Of a DNA stretch of 18,351 bases, positions 13,132 through 18,351 are shown piece after piece. The stretch is from NBML01 sp029939535 (GTDB lineage: Bacteria; Desulfobacterota; Desulfobacteria; Desulfobacterales; Desulfobacteraceae): the NCBI GenBank assembly GCA_029939535.1, contig JAOZST010000069.1, forward strand, positions 1 through 18,351, read 5' to 3'. Position 1 is the first letter of the stretch, and the number at the start of each line of letters is the position of its first letter. The notes under the pieces are model-generated. The model had not been told where the DNA came from, made no database searches, and saw only the letters and a list, made by a program, of their open reading frames with translations. The translations under genes were made by a program, and so were the position numbers.

Positions 13132-14310
13132 ATGAAAGTTCTAGTTCTTGGGGGCTGCGGTATCCAGGGTAGAACAGCACTCCATGACCTGGCTTCTGAT
13201 GACCAGATCACAAAAATTATCTGTGCAGATGTCCAGTTTGATCAATTGTCAAAAATTGCAGACTTCACAGACATGGAAAGGATTACCCAGGCCAGGGTTA
13301 ATGCTGAAAATAAGGAAGACCTGCTTAAATTGTATAAACAGGTGGATGTGGTTATTGACCTTTTGCCAAAGCAATTCAAAACATTTGTCAATGAAGCCGC
13401 CATGGAAGCAAAGGTCAATGTGGTTAACACCAATTATGCCTATTCCCCGGAAGTCCTTGATAAAAAAGCCAGACAGGCCGGAATTACCATCATGCCGGAA
13501 TGTGGTCTGGATCCCGGGATTGATCTTGTGATCTACGGGGATGCCCAAAAAAGGTTTGATTCCCTGTCCGTGGTAAATTCTTATTGCGGCGGGTTTCCTG
13601 AAAAAAAAGCCTGTACCAATCCACTAAATTATAAACTTTCCTGGATCTGGCGAGGGGTTTTGAGTTCCACCATGCGTGAGGGCTGTATTATCAGAGATGG
13701 AAAAACTATTGCCATTCCAGGAGAAAACCAGCATGATGAGGATTACGTGCATCCTGTTGAGTTCCCGGGGCTTGGTACATTGGAGGCCATTCCCAATGGG
13801 GATGCCGTCTATTTTACCGATCGTATGGGTGTGACAGATAATATTGTTCATACTGGCCGGTATTCCCTTCGCTGGCCGGGGTGGAGTGCTTTCTGGCGGC
13901 CTTTGAAAGAATTGGGTTTTTTAAGTGAAGAACCAGTAAAAGGCCTAGGAGACAAGGTTTCTCCCATGGATTTTCTTGATAAATTTTTAGGATCAAGGCT
14001 GGAATATCTTGATGATGAAAAGGATTTGGTTGCCATGATCAATATCTTTGAAGGTATTAAAGACAATAAGCCCATGAGGTTTACTAGTTCCATGCTCATT
14101 GAACGGGATCTTGATACCGGTATCATGGCCATGAGCAAGGGCGTGGGATATACAGCCTGTATTGTGGCAAAAATGATCGCAAGGGGCGAAATTAACCAAA
14201 AAGGAGTCTTGTCTCCCATGACCCACATCCCTGCGGCTCTTTTTATGGAGCGCCTTAAAAAAAGAGGGATAATTATTAATGAGACAATGGAAGAATTAAC
14301 AGACAGATAA
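13132..14310 (+). CDS. Saccharopine dehydrogenase-like NAD(P)-dependent oxidoreductase
   Basis: 392 residues of the saccharopine dehydrogenase / lysine dehydrogenase superfamily. An N-terminal Rossmann fold carries GGCGIQG at 7-13. The family hallmark ITIMPECGLDPGID lies at 118-131, where the nucleotide domain passes into the substrate domain. Members act on the amino group of basic amino acids or on saccharopine-type conjugates, oxidatively or reductively. The exact substrate cannot be read. GAGGT precedes the ATG. It heads the plus-strand set that continues 77 nt later with an amino-acid ABC importer, so it probably works on the imported amino acid or a product of it. Confidence 0.88.
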   Translation: MKVLVLGGCGIQGRTALHDLASDDQITKIICADVQFDQLSKIADFTDMERITQARVNAENKEDLLKLYKQVDVVIDLLPKQFKTFVNEAAMEAKVNVVNTNYAYSPEVLDKKARQAGITIMPECGLDPGIDLVIYGDAQKRFDSLSVVNSYCGGFPEKKACTNPLNYKLSWIWRGVLSSTMREGCIIRDGKTIAIPGENQHDEDYVHPVEFPGLGTLEAIPNGDAVYFTDRMGVTDNIVHTGRYSLRWPGWSAFWRPLKELGFLSEEPVKGLGDKVSPMDFLDKFLGSRLEYLDDEKDLVAMINIFEGIKDNKPMRFTSSMLIERDLDTGIMAMSKGVGYTACIVAKMIARGEINQKGVLSPMTHIPAALFMERLKKRGIIINETMEELTDR

Positions 14311-14387
14311 AAATGCAGACAGCAAAGATGCAGGAACGTCGCGGTATCAACCGTTTATTTTATAACAGACAAAAAAAGGAGAAGAAC

Positions 14388-15191
14388 ATGATTCAGAAAA
14401 AACTGGTTTCAATTATTCTGGCCCTGGCCATGATGGTATTTTTTACTGGAATCTGCTTTGCAGGAACCCTGAGTGAGATTGTCAAAAGAGGTGAACTCAG
14501 GGTTGCGGTCCAGTCTGGTGCTGCACCCTATGCCTTTGTTGACAAACATGGTGTACATGCAGGTTCCATGATAGATTTTACCAAGGGAATGGCAGATGCC
14601 ATGGGCGTTAAGCTCAAAGTCCTTGATTTTGACTGGGACGGTCTGATTCCTGCACTGCTTTCAGGCAAAGCCGATGTTCTGGCTGCTGACATGACACCTA
14701 CCCTGAAACGGGCTTTGAAAATTACCTTTGCCGATCCCTGGATTGAAGTTCAGCCCTGTATTTTTACCAAGACAGGGGCCAGCTTTAAAACCCTTGCAGA
14801 TGTGAATAAACCAGAAGTTACAGTGGGTGTTCTTCTTGGATCCACAGGTGAAACCATTGCTAAAAAATATCTGTCCAATGCCAAGATTAAATCCTATAAA
14901 GGCGGCGGAAGAATGGTTGTCCAGGCTTTGATTGCAGGCCATGTGGATGCAGGGGTCAATGATGACCTTGCCGTCCTCACCGTGCTTCCTGATTTTCCCC
15001 CAAACTCAATCCGTCTCCTGGATAAACGCCTGGGTCAGGGCAAAGATCCTTTGTCCTTTGCCGTCCGCCAGGAATCTGTAAACCTGTGGCAGTGGATCAA
15101 TCTTTATTTTAAAACCATTCGGAAAAATGGTACCCATGATGCTAATATCGCCTATTGGCTGGAAGGTACTGAGTGGAAAAAAGATCATTAA
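14388..15191 (+). CDS. Amino-acid ABC transporter periplasmic substrate-binding protein
   Basis: 267 residues of the family 3 (polar amino acid) solute-binding proteins. Residues 1-25 form a signal peptide: KK, a hydrophobic core LVSIILALAMMVFFTGI, and probable cleavage after CFA. The mature part begins GTLSEIVKRGELRVAVQ. Ligand-site landmarks include the D101-MTPTLKR loop (T105, R108) in lobe one and G187-NDD193 near the second lobe. The ATG at 14388 is chosen over 14313 because AAGGAG lies six bases before it and the signal peptide then starts at residue 1. A hairpin follows the gene, so the binding protein can be made in excess over the permeases. Confidence 0.93.
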   Translation: MIQKKLVSIILALAMMVFFTGICFAGTLSEIVKRGELRVAVQSGAAPYAFVDKHGVHAGSMIDFTKGMADAMGVKLKVLDFDWDGLIPALLSGKADVLAADMTPTLKRALKITFADPWIEVQPCIFTKTGASFKTLADVNKPEVTVGVLLGSTGETIAKKYLSNAKIKSYKGGGRMVVQALIAGHVDAGVNDDLAVLTVLPDFPPNSIRLLDKRLGQGKDPLSFAVRQESVNLWQWINLYFKTIRKNGTHDANIAYWLEGTEWKKDH

Positions 15192-15207
15192 ATTATCGCG
15201 CTATTGC

Positions 15208-15254
15208 GTGAGCATTTAGCCGTGAGCATTTAGCCCTTGGCTAAGGCTAAATGC
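15208..15254 (+). repeat. Tandem 14-bp duplication forming a stable hairpin after the binding-protein gene
   Basis: GTGAGCATTTAGCC occurs twice head to tail (15208-15221 and 15222-15235). The second copy's GCATTTAGCC pairs perfectly with GGCTAAATGC at 15245-15254 over a 9-base loop, and the first copy could pair with the same partner instead. No T-run follows, so this is more likely an mRNA-stabilising or attenuating hairpin than a full terminator. Confidence 0.75.
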
Positions 15255-15310
15255 AAATTCCTATACTATTAAATTATTTTGAATTTTATAGGATCTAAAC
15301 TTAAGTAAAT

Positions 15311-15342
15311 GGTATGCGCTTTATCTGTTTAAAGTGCATACC
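15311..15342 (+). promoter_or_regulatory. 13-bp hairpin in the leader of the first permease gene
   Basis: GGTATGC-G-CTTTA (15311-15323) pairs with TAAAG-T-GCATACC (15330-15342), with one G-U pair and a loop of six, 24 nt before the permease ATG at 15367. It buries the alternative GTG start at 15334. It could modulate permease translation or protect the 3' processed end of an upstream mRNA. Confidence 0.6.
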
Positions 15343-15366
15343 CCTTTAAATCAAACGGACAATACC

Positions 15367-16035
15367 ATGCTGACGGATTTTAATTTTCGCATTATCATGG
15401 AGTATCTGCCCCTGTTTTTAACCGGGCTGAGATCCACTTTTTTTATATCCATTGTCTCTCTTCTTTTGGCACTTTTGACCGGGATAATTGCATGTTCCTG
15501 TCGGATTTCAGGTATTAAATTCATAAAATATCCAGCCATTGCCTATATTGAGGTCATAAGGTCCACTCCTTTGCTGGTTCAGATTTATTTTCTCTATTTC
15601 GGCCTGCCCACCCTGGGTTTGAGAATACCGGAAATCCAAACCGGGATACTGGCACTGATGCTTAATTCCGGGGCCTATATTGCAGAGATCATAAGAGCTG
15701 GGATTAATTCCGTGGATGAAGGTCAGCTTGAGGCAGCTGTTTCATCGGGATTAAACTATTTTCAGCGCATGCGGTTTATTATTCTGCCCCAGGCCCTGGG
15801 GGTTACAGTGCCACCTCTGCTGGGTCAGGCCATTGTTCTGGTAAAGGATTCCGCCCTGCTGTCTTTGATTTCGGTGATGGAGCTTACCAGGTGCGGCCAG
15901 ACAATGACCTCAGAACGGTTCATGCCCTCGGAAGCCTTTTTCACTGTGGCATTCTTTTACATGTGCATCTATTTTGTCCTCAAATCCCTGGCTGACTGGT
16001 CCCAGAAAAAACTGATTTTCAGGGAGGCATACTGA
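15367..16035 (+). CDS. Amino-acid ABC transporter permease 1 (HisMQ/GlnP type)
   Basis: 222 residues, about five membrane helices, matching His/Glu/Gln/Arg/opine-type permeases. The cytoplasmic EAA loop, which contacts the ATPase, is at about 118-142 (EGQLEAAVSSGL, then ILPQA). The ATG at 15367 is preferred over a GTG at 15334 that lies inside a hairpin, although the ribosome binding site is weak (ACGGA). The stop at 16033-16035 is followed after two bases by the second permease. The two permeases should form a heterodimer. Confidence 0.92.
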   Translation: MLTDFNFRIIMEYLPLFLTGLRSTFFISIVSLLLALLTGIIACSCRISGIKFIKYPAIAYIEVIRSTPLLVQIYFLYFGLPTLGLRIPEIQTGILALMLNSGAYIAEIIRAGINSVDEGQLEAAVSSGLNYFQRMRFIILPQALGVTVPPLLGQAIVLVKDSALLSLISVMELTRCGQTMTSERFMPSEAFFTVAFFYMCIYFVLKSLADWSQKKLIFREAY

Positions 16036-16037
16036 TT

Positions 16038-16691
16038 ATGATGGCATTTTATTTTTCCCGGCTTGTGGAAATCTATCCGTTTTTTCTCAAGGGCCTGTGG
16101 ATGACAAGCAAGATTGCCTTTATCAGTCTTGCCACCTGCACTTTGCTTGGATTTTTTCTGGGCATTTTCAGGTCTGGAAAAAATCCAATTCTAAGATTTG
16201 TCATTGGAGTCTATGTTGCCTTTGTCCGGGGTACCCCCTTTGTGGTTCAGATTTTTATCATTTTTTTTATCCTGCCGGAATGGGGAATACAATTGGAAGC
16301 TTTTCCAGCTGCGCTACTGGCCATGGCCATCATGGGATCTGCTTTTATCTGCGAGATTGTGGCCGGGGGGATCAATGCTATTCCCAAGGGTCAATGGGAA
16401 GCAGCTGCCTCTTCCGGACTCTCTTTGATCCAGCAGCTGCGCCTTGTTATTGTGCCCCAGGCCATGAAGGTGATCCTGCCACCCCTGGTGGGACAATATG
16501 TATTGTTGATCAAAGATACCTCGGTTGTATCAGTAATAGGTGTAATGGAATTGACCCGGGTGGGGTGGGTGACTGTGGTCAGGATTCCTGAAGGGCTCAT
16601 GGTATTTTCCCTGGTTGGGATTCTCTATTTTTCCATTTCATACCCTTTGATCATTTTATCCAATTATCTGGAAAGAAAAATGGCGCTTTAG
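16038..16691 (+). CDS. Amino-acid ABC transporter permease 2 (HisMQ/GlnP type)
   Basis: 217 residues with the same five-helix architecture as its neighbour. The EAA loop is at about 117-142 (KGQWEAAASSGL, then VIVPQA). GGAGG about ten bases upstream, inside the end of permease 1, serves the ATG. MM at the start leaves 16041 as an alternative. Paired permease genes are typical of glutamate/glutamine or basic amino-acid systems, whereas the E. coli cystine system has one. Confidence 0.92.
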   Translation: MMAFYFSRLVEIYPFFLKGLWMTSKIAFISLATCTLLGFFLGIFRSGKNPILRFVIGVYVAFVRGTPFVVQIFIIFFILPEWGIQLEAFPAALLAMAIMGSAFICEIVAGGINAIPKGQWEAAASSGLSLIQQLRLVIVPQAMKVILPPLVGQYVLLIKDTSVVSVIGVMELTRVGWVTVVRIPEGLMVFSLVGILYFSISYPLIILSNYLERKMAL

Positions 16692-16694
16692 TTA

Positions 16695-16731
16695 AACCGG
16701 GTCCTAGACTAATGACCAGGAAGGACCGGTT
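16695..16731 (+). repeat. Intergenic hairpin between permease 2 and ATPase genes
   Basis: AACCGG-g-TCCT (16695-16705) pairs with AGGACCGGTT (16722-16731): ten pairs, one bulged G and a 16-base loop, in the 132-nt spacer. No T-run follows. Probably an mRNA stability element or weak attenuator. Confidence 0.55.
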
Positions 16732-16823
16732 GCTGCCATTCATGGAACAATGAAAACAGATTAAAAATAAAAGCAATTCCAGGGAATAATTTGAATAACA
16801 ACAAAAGAAATACTGGGGAAGAA

Positions 16824-17552
16824 ATGATCCAATTTAAAGGTGTGAATAAGTGGTATGGAAAGCTTCATGTGTTAAATGATATCAATGTTGATATTCAAAA
16901 GGGAGAGGTGCTGGTCATCTGCGGCCCCAGCGGTTCCGGAAAATCCACCCTGATCCGATGCATCAATCGCCTTGAACAGATCCAGGAAGGGGAGATCCTG
17001 GTAAATGGAACACCGGTCCATTTGAAATCTTCCAACCTGACCAAATTGAGGGCTGAAATTGGTTTTGTGTTCCAGCAATTTCATTTGTATCCCCATATGA
17101 CAGTTTTACAGAATGTTATGCTGGCCCCGGTAAATGTAAAAAAGATTTCAAAGGACAAGGCTGAGAAAATTGCCAAAGAAAAATTGGACCAGGTGGGTTT
17201 GACAGATAAATCAGATTCCTACCCAGCCCAGCTTTCCGGTGGACAGCAGCAGAGGGTAGCCATTGCCAGGGGTCTGGCCATGTCGCCTAAGATTATGCTC
17301 TTTGATGAACCCACCTCTGCCCTGGACCCGGAAATGATTGGAGAAGTCCTGGATGTTATGGTCAATCTGGTATCCGAGGGCATGACCATGTGCGTGGTCA
17401 CCCATGAAATGGGATTTGCAAAAAAAGTGGCAGACAGGGTTTTGTTCATGGACGAGGGTAAAATCATTGAAACCGGAAGTCCAAGCCAGTTTTTCGACAA
17501 CCCCCAAACCGAGCGGGCTGCGGATTTTATAAGTAAAATTTTGACCCATTAA
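16824..17552 (+). CDS. Amino-acid ABC transporter ATP-binding protein (GlnQ/HisP type)
   Basis: 242 residues. Walker A is GPSGSGKST at 34-42, the Q-loop is FVFQQF at 81-86, the ABC signature is LSGGQQQR at 137-144, and Walker B is IMLFDEPTSALD at 157-168, followed by the VVTHEM switch histidine. These are the full features of a polar amino-acid importer ATPase. The ATG at 16824 is preferred because GGGGAAG precedes it and homologues start with the strand IQFKGVNKWYG. A TTG-started extension to 16791 adds only an unlikely polar leader. It powers the two permeases encoded just upstream. Confidence 0.95.
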   Translation: MIQFKGVNKWYGKLHVLNDINVDIQKGEVLVICGPSGSGKSTLIRCINRLEQIQEGEILVNGTPVHLKSSNLTKLRAEIGFVFQQFHLYPHMTVLQNVMLAPVNVKKISKDKAEKIAKEKLDQVGLTDKSDSYPAQLSGGQQQRVAIARGLAMSPKIMLFDEPTSALDPEMIGEVLDVMVNLVSEGMTMCVVTHEMGFAKKVADRVLFMDEGKIIETGSPSQFFDNPQTERAADFISKILTH

Positions 17553-17571
17553 ATTTCTAAAAGGAAGATCC

Positions 17572-18350
17572 ATGAAAATTGACACATTGCCGCGGTTTAA
17601 ACTGGCTGAATTCCCAACACCCATCCATTCCCTGGAAACCCTGACAAAGTCATATAATGGTCCTGGCATTTATATGAAAAGGGATGACCTTACTTCCCTG
17701 GGCATGGGGGGCAATAAGACAAGAAAGCTGGAATTTCTCATTGGCCAGGCCCTGGCTGATGGGGCAGATACCCTGGTGACCGCAGGGGGGATTCAGTCCA
17801 ATCACTGTCGTCTTACAGCGGCTGCAACAGCATTGGATCTGTGGGATATGTCAATGCCATGATGGAGCTTAAGGACCAGCTTGCGGCCATGGACTTACAG
17901 CCTGATGCCATTGTTTTTGCTTCAAGTTCAGGCGGTACCCAGGCAGGACTTTCCCTGGGAGCAAAGATGATTGGGTTTCCAGGTGATGTCCTGGGCATCA
18001 GCATTGACCAGACCAAGACAGGGGATGCGTCTTTTCTGGCGATTCTGGAAAGCCTTGTCAATGAAACTGCCAAAAGGCTAGACTTTGATCTGGTCATGAA
18101 AGAGACTGATTTTCTTCTTAATTGTGACTATCTGGGAGCTGGATATGCCCTGCCAGGTGACCTTGAATTCAACGCCATCAAGGACCTGGCGCAATACGAG
18201 GGCATCCTTCTGGGACCGGTTTACACTGCCCGGGCCATGGGCGGTCTTCTGGATCTGATTCAAAAGGGAATCTTTACAAAAAACCAGTCAATATTATTCT
18301 GGCACACCGGTGGCACACCTGAACTGTTTGCCTGGGCAGACAGGTTTTAA
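17572..18350 (+). pseudogene. D-cysteine desulfhydrase / ACC deaminase family gene with internal deletion and frameshift
   Basis: A PLP-dependent beta-family enzyme split over two frames. Frame one (from ATG 17572, AAGGAAG upstream) has the N-terminal strand, MGGNKTRKLEF with the PLP lysine K49, and QSNH at 75-78, then runs off family sequence after LTAAA and stops at 17862. The second frame, open from about 17823, supplies NSIGSVGYVNAMMEL, the phosphate-binding SSSGGTQAG, the PVYTARAMGGL stretch and HTGGTPEL to the stop at 18350. Compared with E. coli DcyD (328 residues), about 75 codons between the two parts are missing and the parts are out of phase. Unless this is an assembly error, the product is dead. 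Intact relatives release H2S, ammonia and pyruvate from D-cysteine or deaminate ACC. Confidence 0.85.
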
Positions 18351-18351
18351 A

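Noticed and set aside
15226..15262. Rho-independent terminator after the substrate-binding protein gene
   Set aside because: The hairpin is perfect, but what follows (AAATTCCTATAC) is not a T-run; called a hairpin only.

Overview
The window reads as accessory metabolic DNA from an anaerobic, probably sulfate-reducing Desulfobacterota bacterium, most likely near the Desulfobacteraceae. This rests on the style of the molybdenum-hydroxylase maturation cluster (XdhC plus an NTP-transferase/HD protein), tight operons with AAGGAG-type ribosome binding sites, and AT-rich spacers. It is an inference, not a search result. A run of exactly 100 N (2219-2318) shows that this is a scaffold whose two sides were joined across an unsequenced gap.

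Left end (1-2538). A minus-strand pair encodes a MarR-GNAT fusion, whose first codons lie in the N gap, and an M20 amidohydrolase. Across the gap are repeated TGACAA motifs and a 13-bp palindrome that could be an operator. Next comes a plus-strand fragment that looks like the last ~46 codons of an EamA/DMT transporter.

Centre (2522-10260, minus strand). This is one long operon for a three-subunit molybdenum hydroxylase of the xanthine dehydrogenase family. In transcription order it holds the FAD subunit, the 2x[2Fe-2S] subunit, the molybdopterin subunit, an E1-like ThiF/MoeB protein, a ThiS/MoaD-like sulfur carrier ending in GG, XdhC, a MobA/MocA-like nucleotidyltransferase fused to an HD domain, and a CobC-like histidine phosphatase. 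The last five look like a dedicated cofactor maturation set. The E1/sulfur-carrier pair inside this operon is the most interesting part of the window. The substrate of the hydroxylase cannot be read from the sequence.

Middle right (10261-12839). An AT-rich spacer separates the operon from arfB (ribosome rescue, plus strand). A bidirectional hairpin terminator lies between arfB and a convergent dodecin gene that lacks both usual flavin-contact residues. A gene-poor stretch with a strong attC-like hairpin follows, then a TesB thioesterase on the minus strand.

Right end (13132-18350, plus strand). A saccharopine-dehydrogenase-like enzyme is followed by a complete polar amino-acid ABC importer (binding protein, two permeases, ATPase) and a D-cysteine desulfhydrase/ACC-deaminase family gene. 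That last gene has lost about 75 internal codons and is out of frame. The layout suggests uptake and breakdown of an amino acid, with E. coli cystine import plus DcyD as the closest familiar parallel. Several intergenic hairpins punctuate this transporter operon.
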